Assembly (NCBI GenBank): GCA_040386295.1
Contig: JAZKFR010000015.1
Location: forward strand, 1 to 57,259
Reading direction: 5' to 3'
DNA length: 57,259 nucleotides
From: JAZKFR01 sp040386295
GTDB taxonomy: Bacteria > Pseudomonadota > Gammaproteobacteria > Burkholderiales > Rhodocyclaceae
In this document: positions 1-8,709 of the stretch, piece after piece
Layout of the letters: every line of letters starts with the position of its first letter
Position numbering within the stretch: position 1 is the first letter of the stretch
Position numbers and translations under genes: made by a program
The notes under the pieces: generated by a model
What the model saw: only the letters and a program-made list of their open reading frames with translations
Told to the model about the DNA's origin: nothing
Databases searched by the model: none

Positions 1-398
1 CGAATACGGGAAGTGAATTACACCTGGTCGAACCGCTTGGTTTTCGCTGGGAAGATAAGGCGCTAAAACGTGCCGGCCTTGATTATCATGAGTTTGCCTG
101 CGTTTCTCGCCACGCCGATTGGGCGGCCTGCCAAGCGGCACTTGGCGCACGCCGTTTATTTGTCATGACGACGCGGGGCCAACTGGGACACGGCGCTGCT
201 TCTTTTCAGAGTGGCGACGTGTTTGTGTTTGGCCAGGAAACGAGGGGTTTACCTGCTCAGCTGATCGAAAGTGTGCCGCCGCAGCAGCGCTTGCGCTTAC
301 CTATGTTGCCGGGGCAGCGCAGCTTAAATTTGTCTAACGCGGTGGCGGTGACGGTTTTTGAGGCTTGGCGCCAGCAAGGCTTTGCTGGCGCAGTTTGA
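1..398 (+). CDS. trmL: tRNA (cytidine(34)-2'-O)-methyltransferase TrmL, 3' part
   Basis: Partial gene, cut by the window edge; the reading frame begins at base 3. TrmL (YibK) is a SPOUT-family enzyme that 2'-O-methylates the wobble nucleotide of certain leucine tRNAs, using S-adenosylmethionine. The visible part holds the typical C-terminal SPOUT knot signatures: a FGQETRGLP loop and the final SLNLSNAVAV segment, followed by a short tail. The start of the fragment (NTGSELHLVEPLGF) matches the family's region near residue 30, so only about the first 25 to 30 residues are missing. It converges on gpsA, with 34 bases between the stop codons. The assignment to TrmL rather than another SPOUT methylase rests on the short single-domain size. 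Confidence 0.9.
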   Translation, partial: NTGSELHLVEPLGFRWEDKALKRAGLDYHEFACVSRHADWAACQAALGARRLFVMTTRGQLGHGAASFQSGDVFVFGQETRGLPAQLIESVPPQQRLRLPMLPGQRSLNLSNAVAVTVFEAWRQQGFAGAV

Positions 399-432
399 AT
401 TTGGCTGTGCGTGAATGCGGCGCGATGGCGCC

Positions 433-1422
433 TTAGCAGGCTTCAATTTTTGCGTCGCGGTTGAGCAGTTTTTCAACCGCAGTGGCGACCGGCTCTTGTT
501 CGTACAAAATGGCGTTAATCGCCTGGCTGATCGGCATCTCGATGGCGAATCGTTGCGCTAGGCGAGCCACTTCACGCGTGCTGCTCACGCCTTCTGCAAC
601 ATGCCCAAGCTCGGACAATATCTGCACTAGAGGTTTACCTGCCGCTAGCTCAAGCCCAACTCGGCGGTTGCGCGAAAGACTGCCGGTGCAGGTGAGGATC
701 AGATCACCCATGCCGGTGAGCCCCATGAACGTCTGTTGTGCTGCGCCCAGCTGCGCGCCTAGCCGCGCCATTTCTGCCAGCCCGCGTGTGATCAACGCGG
801 CGCGCGCGTTGAGGCCAAGACCGAGGCCGTCACAAATCCCGCTTGCAATCGCCATGACATTTTTGACGGCGCCGCCGACCTCGACCCCGGGCACGTCGTC
901 GCTGGTGTAAATGCGTAAGGCGCTGTTATGCAAGGCATGAGCGGTCGTTCTGGCAAATTCTCGGTCGTCTGCTGCCAATGTGAGCGCCGTCGGCAGCCCT
1001 TGCGCCACCTCGGCAGCAAAGCTTGGGCCTGAGAGTGCGCCGCAGCGTATCGGTGCGGCTATTTCTGCCGCGACGATTTGATGCGGTAGTTGCGCGCTAC
1101 CTGCTTCTAGGCCTTTGCATAGCCACAGGAAGGGAGTGTTCGAGTCGGCCTCGCGCAAGGCGATTAAAGTCGAACGTAAGCCGCTGACCGGCATCGCCAA
1201 AATGAGCAATTCTGAGTCTTTTAAGGCAGCTGAGAAATCGTTGCTTAAGCCCAAGGTGTCGGGCAAGCGGTGGCCTGGTAAGAAGCGCCGATTCTCGCTT
1301 TGGGTTTGCATGGCACGGATCTGTTCTGCCTGGCGCGCCCACAGCGTGACCGAGTGTTTGGCGCTGCAAGCGAGCGCCAGAGCGGTTCCCCAGGCACCTG
1401 CCCCAAGTACCGTGATGCGCAT
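433..1422 (-). CDS. gpsA: glycerol-3-phosphate dehydrogenase [NAD(P)+]
   Basis: Cytoplasmic enzyme that reduces dihydroxyacetone phosphate to sn-glycerol 3-phosphate, the backbone for phospholipid synthesis. At 329 residues it has the normal family length. The N-terminal Rossmann motif GAGAWG is at residues 7-12, the conserved SGPSFA at about 131-136, and the catalytic lysine region GAVKNVMAI near residue 187. The ATG start at 1420-1422 fits the family N-terminus exactly. It lies downstream of an SH3-domain protein and secB on the same strand. A secB-gpsA neighbourhood is common in proteobacteria, where both genes contribute to envelope biogenesis. Confidence 0.96.
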   Translation of the reverse strand: MRITVLGAGAWGTALALACSAKHSVTLWARQAEQIRAMQTQSENRRFLPGHRLPDTLGLSNDFSAALKDSELLILAMPVSGLRSTLIALREADSNTPFLWLCKGLEAGSAQLPHQIVAAEIAAPIRCGALSGPSFAAEVAQGLPTALTLAADDREFARTTAHALHNSALRIYTSDDVPGVEVGGAVKNVMAIASGICDGLGLGLNARAALITRGLAEMARLGAQLGAAQQTFMGLTGMGDLILTCTGSLSRNRRVGLELAAGKPLVQILSELGHVAEGVSSTREVARLAQRFAIEMPISQAINAILYEQEPVATAVEKLLNRDAKIEAC

Positions 1423-1428
1423 AGCGGG

Positions 1429-1893
1429 TTAGCCGCCCCAAACCTGGTCGGCGCGGACGAAACCAACTTGACCGTCACGGTGCCGTACTTTGAGCCAGGC
1501 GTTGGGTAGGCTTTCTAAGTAATCTAGTCCGACGCCTTTGAGTGCTTCAAAAACAAGCGGTGCTGTTTCGTCTGGGCTTTGTTTGATCTTGGCGCGTGCG
1601 ACGGTGACGACCACTGAGCGGCGCTCGGCTAGATATTTTTTCTCGATCCACGCTACCGTCCCGTCGGCGTCACGCACCTTAGCCCAGGCTTCTAGGTTGA
1701 CTACCAGCTCGACCGGCGTGCTGCGCTTGATGACGAAGCGTTTTTGCCCTTTTTGCGAAGGGGCGTCGTAGAGCACTGCTGCGACCTCGACGGTGCGGTA
1801 CTCGATAGCCTGCGCCGGTAGGGGCAAAGCGCAAACAAGAGCGCACAGCAACAGCGTGCAATGACGCTTCACATAAGGTCTCAAATAGCGCAT
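1429..1893 (-). CDS. secreted bacterial SH3-domain protein
   Basis: Protein of 154 residues with a clear Sec signal peptide: basic start MRYLRPYVKR, a leucine-rich core and an AQA cleavage site near residue 29. The mature part looks like two bacterial SH3-like repeats, each with a conserved W (AWAKVRDADG and AWLKVRHRDG). SH3b proteins of this kind usually bind cell wall or sit in the periplasm; the ligand cannot be told. The open frame runs further upstream to 2127, but that extension overlaps secB and lacks a plausible N-terminus. I chose the ATG at 1891-1893 because it begins the signal peptide and has AAAGG seven bases upstream. It ends six bases before the gpsA start, so the two are probably cotranscribed. 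Confidence 0.8.
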   Translation of the reverse strand: MRYLRPYVKRHCTLLLCALVCALPLPAQAIEYRTVEVAAVLYDAPSQKGQKRFVIKRSTPVELVVNLEAWAKVRDADGTVAWIEKKYLAERRSVVVTVARAKIKQSPDETAPLVFEALKGVGLDYLESLPNAWLKVRHRDGQVGFVRADQVWGG

Positions 1894-1958
1894 CAAACAG
1901 CCTTTGTCGTCGCGGCTGTTGAGTTTAGCGTTGCGCATCGGGTAATCAGCCAATGCGG

Positions 1959-2447
1959 TTACTGAGTTGCCGTGTCGCCGTTGGCTGCCGCCGCCTTTTG
2001 TTCTTCTTGACGGCGTGCGTACAAGGCTTCGAAATTGACTGGTTGCAGCATGACGGGCGCGAACCCAGCGCGCGATAAGGTATCCGCAACGACTTCGCGC
2101 ACGTAAGGGAACAGAATGTTGGGGCAAGCAATCTCTAACAGGCCGACTAGGCTTTCGCTAGGCACATTCAAAATACGGAAGATGCCGCCTTGGCCGACTT
2201 CGACGAGGAAAACAGTTTTGTCGCCGAGGGTGGCGGTGACTGTTGCCGACAAAACGACTTCAAAAGCACCTTCGACTAGGCTTTGTGTTTTGGTTTGCAA
2301 GCCAATGCTGATGTTCGGTGTGTCGCGCTCTAGGTAGATTTGCGGTGCATTGGGCACTTCCACCGATAAGTCTTTGATATAAATTTTCTCGATAGCAAAG
2401 ACAGGGGCTGCTGCGGCTGCTGTTTCGGGGGTGTTTGTTTCGCTCAT
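1959..2447 (-). CDS. secB: protein-export chaperone SecB
   Basis: SecB is a homotetrameric cytosolic chaperone that keeps preproteins unfolded and hands them to SecA at the Sec translocon. The 162-residue length is typical. The family core is visible: IEKIYIKDLSVEVPNAP near residues 19-35, the conserved QGGIFRI region, and CPNILFPYVREVVAD. The alanine-rich N-terminus and the acidic or polar C-terminal tail are also usual. The ATG at 2445-2447 follows a GAGAGGAA ribosome site at good distance. The gene lies downstream of grxC on the same strand, a classical secB-grxC neighbourhood. Confidence 0.97.
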   Translation of the reverse strand: MSETNTPETAAAAAPVFAIEKIYIKDLSVEVPNAPQIYLERDTPNISIGLQTKTQSLVEGAFEVVLSATVTATLGDKTVFLVEVGQGGIFRILNVPSESLVGLLEIACPNILFPYVREVVADTLSRAGFAPVMLQPVNFEALYARRQEEQKAAAANGDTATQ

Positions 2448-2541
2448 GCTGGTTCCTCTCGGCTAGCGGGCAAATTGCCCGGTGGGTTGATGTTGGCTTA
2501 GATATTGAACGACTGTTGCGCAAATTTTGCTGCGTTTGTGG

Positions 2542-2844
2542 TTACGCTTCTTTTGCCCCGAGCAGAGGCAGCAGTTGCCCTGCACGATCCAGTGTTGCCA
2601 GGTCGTCGTAGCCGCCGACATGGGTGTCGCCGATATAAATCTGAGGCACGGTGCGCCGTCCGGTTCTGTCCATCATTTCGTCGCGCAGTTTAGGGTCTAA
2701 GTCGATGCGCAGCTTCTCGATTTCTTCTACCCCGCGTGCACGCAGCAATTGCTCGGCGCGCAAGCAATAAGGGCAGACTGCGGTCGAATACATGGATACT
2801 TTTGCTTGTGCTAGATCGGGTGGGCGCGTCGCGTGTTCGCTCAT
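2542..2844 (-). CDS. grxC: glutaredoxin 3
   Basis: Small thiol-disulfide oxidoreductase using glutathione. With the start at 2842-2844 it is 100 residues; the redox motif CPYC is at 24-27, the cis-proline motif TVP at 65-67, and the glutathione-binding GGYDDL at 77-82. The start is chosen because its ATG overlaps the stop of the upstream rhodanese gene (ATGA), implying translational coupling. A longer open frame reaching 2994 would run inside that gene and is not needed. An internal ATG (residue 18, MYSTAVCPYC) gives the length usual for the family and is a possible alternative start. Confidence 0.93.
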   Translation of the reverse strand: MSEHATRPPDLAQAKVSMYSTAVCPYCLRAEQLLRARGVEEIEKLRIDLDPKLRDEMMDRTGRRTVPQIYIGDTHVGGYDDLATLDRAGQLLPLLGAKEA

Positions 2845-3305
2845 TGTTCTGTCTCCTGCGCCTCGTTTTTCGGCACTTTTTTCGCTGGCGTTGGCTCTGG
2901 TTTGTGCACGGGCAGGCCGCTGCGTATCCACGCATTGATTCCGCCTGCAAGGTGGTGCGCATTGGCCCATTCCAGCTTGCCGATTTTGGCGCAAATGGCC
3001 GCAGAGCGGACGCCAGATTGGCAGACAAAAATCAGCGGACGGTTTTTTAGTTTTTGCAATTCGCTAACCCGTATCTCAACCTGAGCCAGCGGGATATTGC
3101 GCGCTTCGGGCAAGTGCCCGGTGGCGTATTCGCTTTCTTCGCGCACATCAATGATCTGCGCGTGTTGGCGGTTAATCATTAAAGTCGCCTCGGTCGGTGA
3201 CAGGGTGTTGGCACGGTTGGCGCTGCGCAGCGTGCTGACCAACAGCATAAGACCGCTCAAGACGGCAACGGCGACCAGGTAAATGTTTTGCTGAATGAAT
3301 TCCAA
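2841..3305 (-). CDS. membrane-anchored rhodanese-like domain protein
   Basis: Protein of 154 residues with one N-terminal membrane helix (about residues 8-26) followed by a single rhodanese domain. The catalytic loop CQSGVRS is at about 95-101, with Cys95 able to carry a persulfide, and the DVRE motif is at 53-56. Such proteins (YibN type) sit beside secB and grxC in many proteobacteria; their substrate is not established. The first codon is TTG at 3303-3305 with a good GGAGAG ribosome site just upstream; no in-frame ATG precedes the membrane helix. The gene is first in a rhodanese-grxC-secB-SH3-gpsA run on the minus strand. Confidence 0.9.
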   Translation of the reverse strand: MEFIQQNIYLVAVAVLSGLMLLVSTLRSANRANTLSPTEATLMINRQHAQIIDVREESEYATGHLPEARNIPLAQVEIRVSELQKLKNRPLIFVCQSGVRSAAICAKIGKLEWANAHHLAGGINAWIRSGLPVHKPEPTPAKKVPKNEAQETEQ

Positions 3306-3483
3306 ACGACTCTCCGGGGGGCGGCAAATAAAAGGCTATTACAATGTCGGGCTAAGATCGGCAGGCGGAAACATTGGGTAAACTGTTTCGCTTTGCTGAT
3401 CAGCTGGCTTAGCTGTGTTTGATTTTGATGCAAGCAGTCTGTGCGTACACCTCAGCAAGCCGGCGGCCATTATAAACAAGCCG

Positions 3484-3496
3484 GTGGAAATTCCAC
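3484..3496. repeat. 13-bp palindrome in the gpmA leader
   Basis: Perfect inverted repeat GTGGAA-A-TTCCAC lying 44 bases before the gpmA start, in the intergenic region shared with the divergent rhodanese gene. It could be an operator or a weak mRNA hairpin. No known regulator consensus is recognised. The rest of the gap at 3306-3540 shows nothing else I can name. Confidence 0.35.
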
Positions 3497-3540
3497 TTAT
3501 TTTCTCTGACCAACTCATCTCTTACTACGCGTATCTCATC

Positions 3541-4308
3541 ATGAAAAAAATAGTGCTTTTGCGCCACGGCGAATCGACCTGGAATAAAGAAAACCGCTTC
3601 ACTGGCTGGACCGATGTTGATCTAACAGAACAAGGGGTTGCTGAAGCTAAAGCCGCCGGAAAATTGATGCGTGACGCTGGCTTTCTGTTTGATCAGGCGT
3701 TTAGCTCGGTGCTTAAACGCGCGATGCGCACTTTGTGGATTGCGCTTGAGGAAATGGATCGTTTATGGATCCCTGTGACGCGCTCTTGGCGGCTGAACGA
3801 GCGACACTACGGTGCCTTGCAAGGCTTGAATAAAAGCGAAACAGCGGCTCAGTATGGCGCTGAGCAGGTGCTCATTTGGCGTCGTAGCTACGACATCGCA
3901 CCGCCTGAGCTGGCTGTGAACGATGCGCGCCACCCGCGTTTTGACGCACGCTACGCCGAGCGTTTTAGCGGGATTGCGGCAGAACAATTGCCGCAGACGG
4001 AGTGCTTGAAAGACACCGTCGCGCGCTTTGTGCCGTATTGGCAAAACCAGATTGCGCCGGTTGTCCGCTCGGGGCAGTCGGTATTGATTGCAGCGCATGG
4101 CAATAGTATTCGTGCGCTGATCAAGTACCTCGATCAAGTGTCGGATCAAGATATTGTTGCGCTGAACATCCCGACCGGGATTCCGCTGGTCTACGAGTTG
4201 GACGATGAGCTGAAGCCGCTCCGTCACTATTACCTGGGGGACGAACAGTCAGCCAAAGCAGCGGCCGCCGCCGTTGCACAACAGGCGCAAGCGTCCGCGC
4301 CACGTTGA
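3541..4308 (+). CDS. gpmA: 2,3-bisphosphoglycerate-dependent phosphoglycerate mutase
   Basis: Glycolytic and gluconeogenic enzyme interconverting 3- and 2-phosphoglycerate through a phosphohistidine. The product has 255 residues and starts MKKIVLLRHGES, with the RHG catalytic motif at 8-10 (His9 is the phosphorylated residue). The NRFTGWTDVDL segment and the second catalytic histidine in AAHGNSIRAL are intact. A longer open frame begins at 3415, but the family N-terminus is the ATG at 3541. The C-terminus carries an alanine- and glutamine-rich tail beyond the fold, which is unusual but harmless. Its stop codon overlaps the TTG start of the next gene (TTGA). Confidence 0.96.
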   Translation: MKKIVLLRHGESTWNKENRFTGWTDVDLTEQGVAEAKAAGKLMRDAGFLFDQAFSSVLKRAMRTLWIALEEMDRLWIPVTRSWRLNERHYGALQGLNKSETAAQYGAEQVLIWRRSYDIAPPELAVNDARHPRFDARYAERFSGIAAEQLPQTECLKDTVARFVPYWQNQIAPVVRSGQSVLIAAHGNSIRALIKYLDQVSDQDIVALNIPTGIPLVYELDDELKPLRHYYLGDEQSAKAAAAAVAQQAQASAPR

Positions 4309-5657
4309 ATCCTATCTTGCCTGCGCTGCGTATTGCCTTACCCCTGCTGGGCGGTGTGCTGCTGACCTTCGCCTGCACTTTTTCGTGCGTGGCTAAAGAA
4401 AAAGCGGCGGCGCTGCGCCCCCAGGCCGCAGCCAGTGGTGCCGAAATCGCTGATAAAAAAAATGATCTCAGCGCATTACGCGGACAGATCGACGCGCTAC
4501 GCAAAGAAATGTCTGCCGCCGAAGGCTTGCGAGCAGATGCGGCGGATCAGCTAAAGGAAGCGGAGCGTGATATTTCCATGACGCAACGCAGCTTACGTCA
4601 GCTAGCGGAACAGCAGACGCAGCTGAATACCTCTTTGCAAAGCCTACAAACGCAATCGCAGACGCTGGAGACGCAACTTAAAGCGCAGCAAAATCAGTTA
4701 CAAAAGCTGATTTATCGGCAATACGTGCAAGGCAGCGCCGATACGCTACAGCGCTTACTCAATGGCAAAGATCCAAATCAGCTGGCGCGCGATTGGTATT
4801 ATCTCGGGCTGATTGCTCAGGCGCGCAGTCGTTTGCTCACTGAGCTGGGCGATACCTTGGGGCGTTTGCGTAGTCTCGCCGCCGAGCGATCGGCGCAGGC
4901 CGAGCAGCTCAAGCACATTCAGGCGCAGCAGAAAGATGAGCAGGCGCAATTACTGGCTCAGCGTGCGCGACACAAAGCCACGCTGGGGAAGATCGCCGCC
5001 AAAATGACACGTCAGCGGCAAGAAATCGGTCATTTGCAGCGCGATGAACAGCGTTTGACGCAATTGCTTAAACGTCTATCGGAAATTATTGCCAACGAAG
5101 CGCGCGCTGCGCAAAAGCGGCGCAGCCAAGCGGCCAGCGCAACGCAGCCTGGCTCAGCAGTGCAGGGAGCGGCAAAGAAAAGTGCTGAAAAATCAAGTAA
5201 AGCCACGCAGAGCGTAGTGCCCACGCTGAATAACGAGCAATTACCGCAGCCTTCAACGCAGGGCTTCGCACGCTTGAAAGGGAATTTGCGTTTGCCAGTC
5301 AAAGGCAGCGTGCGTAATCGTTTTGGCACGGCGCGGCAGGAAGGCAGCCTGTGGAAAGGCTTGTTTATACGTGCGGCAGTGGGGAGCGATGTGCAGGCCA
5401 TTGCGGCGGGTCGGGTGGTGTTTGCTGACTGGATGCGCGGTTTTGGTAATCTCTTGATCATCGACCACGGCGACGCTTATTTGTCGATTTATGGCAACAA
5501 CGACGCTTTGCTCAAACAAGTGGGCGACAGCGTGCGCGGTGGCGACTCAATCGGGGTTGCTGGCAACAGCGGTGGCAGCCCAGAATCCGGGCTATACTTT
5601 GAAATTCGCCATCAAGGGCAAGCGCTTGACCCGCTGAGTTGGGTCAGTTTGAAATGA
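4305..5657 (+). CDS. EnvC-like murein hydrolase activator (degenerate LytM/M23 domain)
   Basis: Secreted protein of 450 residues: signal peptide at about 1-30, long coiled coil rich in Q, A, E and K (about 35-270), linker, and a C-terminal LytM/M23-type domain (about 340-450). The zinc ligands expected of an active M23 peptidase are not visible: the position of the H-x-G-x-D motif reads KGLFIRA and the usual H-x-H site reads SIYGNN. This resembles EnvC, which activates cell-division amidases rather than cutting peptidoglycan itself. The start is TTG at 4305, overlapping the gpmA stop, with no better ATG nearby. The gpmA-envC-like-ctp order is common in proteobacteria. Confidence 0.88.
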   Translation: MNPILPALRIALPLLGGVLLTFACTFSCVAKEKAAALRPQAAASGAEIADKKNDLSALRGQIDALRKEMSAAEGLRADAADQLKEAERDISMTQRSLRQLAEQQTQLNTSLQSLQTQSQTLETQLKAQQNQLQKLIYRQYVQGSADTLQRLLNGKDPNQLARDWYYLGLIAQARSRLLTELGDTLGRLRSLAAERSAQAEQLKHIQAQQKDEQAQLLAQRARHKATLGKIAAKMTRQRQEIGHLQRDEQRLTQLLKRLSEIIANEARAAQKRRSQAASATQPGSAVQGAAKKSAEKSSKATQSVVPTLNNEQLPQPSTQGFARLKGNLRLPVKGSVRNRFGTARQEGSLWKGLFIRAAVGSDVQAIAAGRVVFADWMRGFGNLLIIDHGDAYLSIYGNNDALLKQVGDSVRGGDSIGVAGNSGGSPESGLYFEIRHQGQALDPLSWVSLK

Positions 5658-5694
5658 AACGCTCGGTCTAATTTTCAACAAAGGGATGTTCAGC

Positions 5695-7125
5695 ATGCGG
5701 GTTAAAAAAAGCGGTAGGTGGGCACAGGCCGGTTTGCTTGGCACGGGGTTGATTGCCGGCGTGTTGATCAGTTTTCAGTTTTCGGCGCTGGCGGATAAGC
5801 CCGCACGGAACGCTTTACCCATTGAAGAACTGCGCACTTTTGCCGAAGTTTTTAACGCGATTAAGCAGGGTTATGTTGAGCCGGTAGAGGATAAGCAGCT
5901 GATTACCCATGCCATCAGCGGCATGCTATCGAATCTTGATCCCCACTCGGCGTATCTCGACGCGGATGCTTACAAAGACTTGCAAGTGGGTACCCAGGGC
6001 GAATTTGGCGGTTTGGGTATCGAAGTTGGTATGGAAGATGGCTTGGTCAAAGTGGTTTCACCGATCGAAGATACGCCGGCTGATCGCGCGGGCGTTAAAC
6101 CTGGCGACTTGATTTTTAAACTCGACGACACCTTGGTCAAAGGCTTGACGCTCAACGAAGCCGTGAAGCGCATGCGCGGCAAGGCCAAAACGCAAATTAA
6201 ATTATCAATTTTGCGCAAAGGCGAAAGCAAGCCGCTAGAACTTACTTTGACGCGCGAAGTAATCAAAGTGCAAAGCGTTAAATCGAAGCTGGTAGAACCG
6301 GGTTACGGTTATTTACGCATCACTTCGTTCCAAGAAAATACCGTCGCCGAATTAAGCAAGCACTTGAACGAATTGTATAAACCAGGCGTTCTCAAAGGGC
6401 TTGTGCTCGATTTGCGTAACGATCCTGGTGGTCTGCTCAATGGGGCGGTGGGCGTTTCCGCTGCCTTCTTGCCCACCAAGACGCTGATCACCTCGACAGA
6501 TGGACGGACGCAAGACGCGAAACATCAATTTTTCGCCGTCCCTGAAGATTATTTGCGCGGTAAGTCAGAAGATTTTATTAAGCAATTGCCTGCTGAAACA
6601 CGCAAAGTGCCGATGATCGTGTTGGTAAATGGCGGCTCCGCTTCTGCTTCTGAGATCGTTGCCGGTGCGCTGCAAGACCATCGTCGTGCCGTGATTTTAG
6701 GGACACAAACCTTCGGCAAGGGCTCGGTGCAGACTGTTTTGCCGTTGCCTGGCAACGCTGCTATCAAGCTGACCACCGCGCGTTATTACACACCTTCAGG
6801 GCGCTCGATTCAGGCGAAAGGCATTACGCCTGATATTTTGGTCGAGGAGAATAACCGTGGTGATGCCGCGCCGTGGCTGCGCGAAGCTGATTTAGAGCAT
6901 CATTTGTCCAATGATAAAGACGCAGCGTCGAATAAAGAGCCAGCGAAACCGACAAGCAAAGCGCCCAGCAAGCCGACTGCCACGAACGGAAAAGAGTCGC
7001 GTGATGAGGCGCCAGCCAATAGTGAGTCGGGTACTCGCGAGCTGGCGTCTAAGAACGACTACCAATTGAATCAGGCGCTTAATCTACTCAAAGGCTTGCA
7101 GATTATGCAAGCCAAGCCACAGTAG
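5695..7125 (+). CDS. S41-family C-terminal processing peptidase
   Basis: Periplasmic serine protease of the CtpA/CtpB type. N-terminal membrane anchor or signal segment (about 10-30), PDZ domain around GGLGIEVGMEDG, then the S41 catalytic core with the Ser in GGSASASE and the Lys in TFGKGS. Length of 476 residues is normal; the C-terminal 80 residues are lysine-, proline- and serine-rich linker before a final helix. I prefer the ATG at 5695 because AAGGG sits at proper distance from it; the ATG at 5686 has that same sequence directly adjoining it, too close to serve. Probably transcribed with the EnvC-like gene upstream; the two often act together on the cell wall. Confidence 0.93.
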   Translation: MRVKKSGRWAQAGLLGTGLIAGVLISFQFSALADKPARNALPIEELRTFAEVFNAIKQGYVEPVEDKQLITHAISGMLSNLDPHSAYLDADAYKDLQVGTQGEFGGLGIEVGMEDGLVKVVSPIEDTPADRAGVKPGDLIFKLDDTLVKGLTLNEAVKRMRGKAKTQIKLSILRKGESKPLELTLTREVIKVQSVKSKLVEPGYGYLRITSFQENTVAELSKHLNELYKPGVLKGLVLDLRNDPGGLLNGAVGVSAAFLPTKTLITSTDGRTQDAKHQFFAVPEDYLRGKSEDFIKQLPAETRKVPMIVLVNGGSASASEIVAGALQDHRRAVILGTQTFGKGSVQTVLPLPGNAAIKLTTARYYTPSGRSIQAKGITPDILVEENNRGDAAPWLREADLEHHLSNDKDAASNKEPAKPTSKAPSKPTATNGKESRDEAPANSESGTRELASKNDYQLNQALNLLKGLQIMQAKPQ

Positions 7126-7204
7126 TAGGCAACCCCGTGCTTGTCACCCTGGTTTGCTCGCCGGCGCGAGGACAGCCTTACCTGTCGCGCTTTGTTGTGG
7201 CGCG

Positions 7205-7975
7205 ATGAACGACGAGCAGTTACTGCGCTATAGCCGCCACGTGTTGCTCGATCCTATCGGGATTGAGGGGCAAGAAAAGATTCTTGACGCACGTGTTCTG
7301 ATCGTTGGTGTTGGTGGTTTAGGTTCGCCGGCGGCGCTTTATTTAGCGTCTGCTGGCGTGGGCCACATCACCTTAGCGGACGACGATACGGTTGATCTGA
7401 CCAACTTACAGCGACAAATTCTGCACACGCAGGAACGCATTGGTCAGTCCAAAGTGCTGTCTGGAAGAAGCGCGCTGAACTCGCTGAATCCTGAAGTGAG
7501 GGTTTATCCGATTGGCCAGCGATTAGTTGGCGCAGCGCTGGAAAAACTGGTGAGCGAAGCAGATGTGGTGCTCGACTGTTGCGATAACTTCGCGACGCGA
7601 TACGCGGTCAATCGTGCTTGCGTACAGCACAAAAAACCCTTGGTTTCTGGCGCCGCACTGCGTTTTTCTGGTCAATTGTCGGTTTTTGATGCGCGCCAAG
7701 ACAACACGCCTTGTTATCACTGTTTGTTCCCAGAAAACGAGGCGGCAGCAGAAGAAAGCGAAGAAGTTCGTTGCGCCGTGATGGGCGTTTTTGCCCCGCT
7801 TACGGGGATTATGGGTTCTCTACAAGCGGCAGAGGCGTTGAAGTTGATTGCTCAATTCGGCACTCCGGCGGTCGGCCGTTTGTGGTTGTTCGACGCTTTG
7901 ACGACGGAGTGGCGTTGCGTCAATTTCCGCCAAGATCCGAACTGCGCGGTTTGTCGTGGGGCTGGTCTGCTCTAG
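7205..7975 (+). CDS. moeB: HesA/MoeB/ThiF-family E1-like adenylyltransferase
   Basis: Activates the C-terminal glycine of a ubiquitin-like sulfur carrier (MoaD or ThiS) by adenylation, for molybdopterin or thiamine synthesis. The ATP-binding GVGGLGS is at residues 35-41, followed by DDDTVDLTNLQRQ and the CDNF motif. Two C-x2-C pairs (CYHC and CAVC) form the structural zinc site. The 256-residue length matches MoeB or ThiF without a rhodanese domain. The longer open frame from 7154 adds an unlikely N-terminus; the ATG at 7205 starts the family sequence MNDEQLLRYSRH. Sequence alone does not decide between MoeB and ThiF; MoeB is the usual label for this neighbourhood. Confidence 0.88.
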   Translation: MNDEQLLRYSRHVLLDPIGIEGQEKILDARVLIVGVGGLGSPAALYLASAGVGHITLADDDTVDLTNLQRQILHTQERIGQSKVLSGRSALNSLNPEVRVYPIGQRLVGAALEKLVSEADVVLDCCDNFATRYAVNRACVQHKKPLVSGAALRFSGQLSVFDARQDNTPCYHCLFPENEAAAEESEEVRCAVMGVFAPLTGIMGSLQAAEALKLIAQFGTPAVGRLWLFDALTTEWRCVNFRQDPNCAVCRGAGLL

Positions 7976-8040
7976 GGACGGCTTTCGCGCTTCTCTGCAC
8001 TTCTTCACCTTCCGCTTCTCGCGTCTGATACGAGCCGGAA

Positions 8041-8709
8041 TTAACGCGCCGGACTCGTGCTGCCTGTACCGGAACCGCTGGCGGCAGCGCGTTGGCGCAC
8101 CAGCTGGATATAACGCCGTTGGTCTTCACTATATTTGATGCGGATTTGCTCCAATTCTTTTCTTTTGGCGTCGATTACCGAGAGCAGCAATTTGACTTCG
8201 CCATTAAGGTTGTTGAAGCTTTTTTCTAATTTTTCTGGCAAGGCACGTTTTTTGTAAAACTCGGCTTCGTTTTCTAAGGTTTGGCGCTCTTGGCGTTTGG
8301 TCACGAGTTTTTCTTCAATCTGTTGAATCGACTGCTTTATTTCCTGCTCAGCACGTTTGCGTAGGGTTTCAATCTCTTCTTCGTTCGCGTAAGTTTCAAG
8401 CAGAGCTTGGTCTTTGCGTTGTTGTTCTTTGATTAAAGTCTCTTCTTCAGCTTGTCGTTTTTGCGCTAACTCGCGCTGTGTCCGTTGCTCCGCCGTAAGC
8501 GGGGGATTAACTAAGCGCTTGGTGCGTCCCGATGCGCCGATTTCCCTGTAACCACGAGCGTAGCAGCTGCTAGGAAAAGGGTCGCCGCACACTTGTTTGT
8601 TGTGTTCGTCAAGGCAGCAAAACAAAGTGCCTGCGCTGACTGATTGTGCGCTGAACGCGCATAGAAGCAGAACGAGTAATCGTGGCAGCTTAGTTGTTTT
8701 GATCGGCAT
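8041..8709 (-). CDS. conserved secreted coiled-coil protein next to pyrE
   Basis: Protein of 222 residues. Signal peptide at about 1-26 ending VSA, then a short cysteine-containing segment (LFCCLDEHNKQVCGD and a later SSCY) that resembles DUF4124-type N-terminal modules, then a long charged coiled coil (about 70-205) and a glycine/serine-rich tail. From memory, similar proteins with the same cysteine block plus LTAEQR and coiled coil are widespread in Burkholderiales and uncharacterised. Its ATG lies within the end of pyrE, overlapping it by 20 bases, so the two are translationally linked. Role unknown; the cysteines suggest periplasmic disulfides. Confidence 0.75.
   Translation of the reverse strand: MPIKTTKLPRLLVLLLCAFSAQSVSAGTLFCCLDEHNKQVCGDPFPSSCYARGYREIGASGRTKRLVNPPLTAEQRTQRELAQKRQAEEETLIKEQQRKDQALLETYANEEEIETLRKRAEQEIKQSIQQIEEKLVTKRQERQTLENEAEFYKKRALPEKLEKSFNNLNGEVKLLLSVIDAKRKELEQIRIKYSEDQRRYIQLVRQRAAASGSGTGSTSPAR

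Noticed and set aside
461..910. 149-codon open frame opposite gpsA
   Set aside because: Wholly antisense to a well conserved enzyme gene with no independent start signal; a shadow frame.
3220..3245. TGGCACG followed by GC at sigma-54 spacing
   Set aside because: It lies inside the rhodanese gene on the wrong strand and leads to no gene; the -12 TTGC box is absent.
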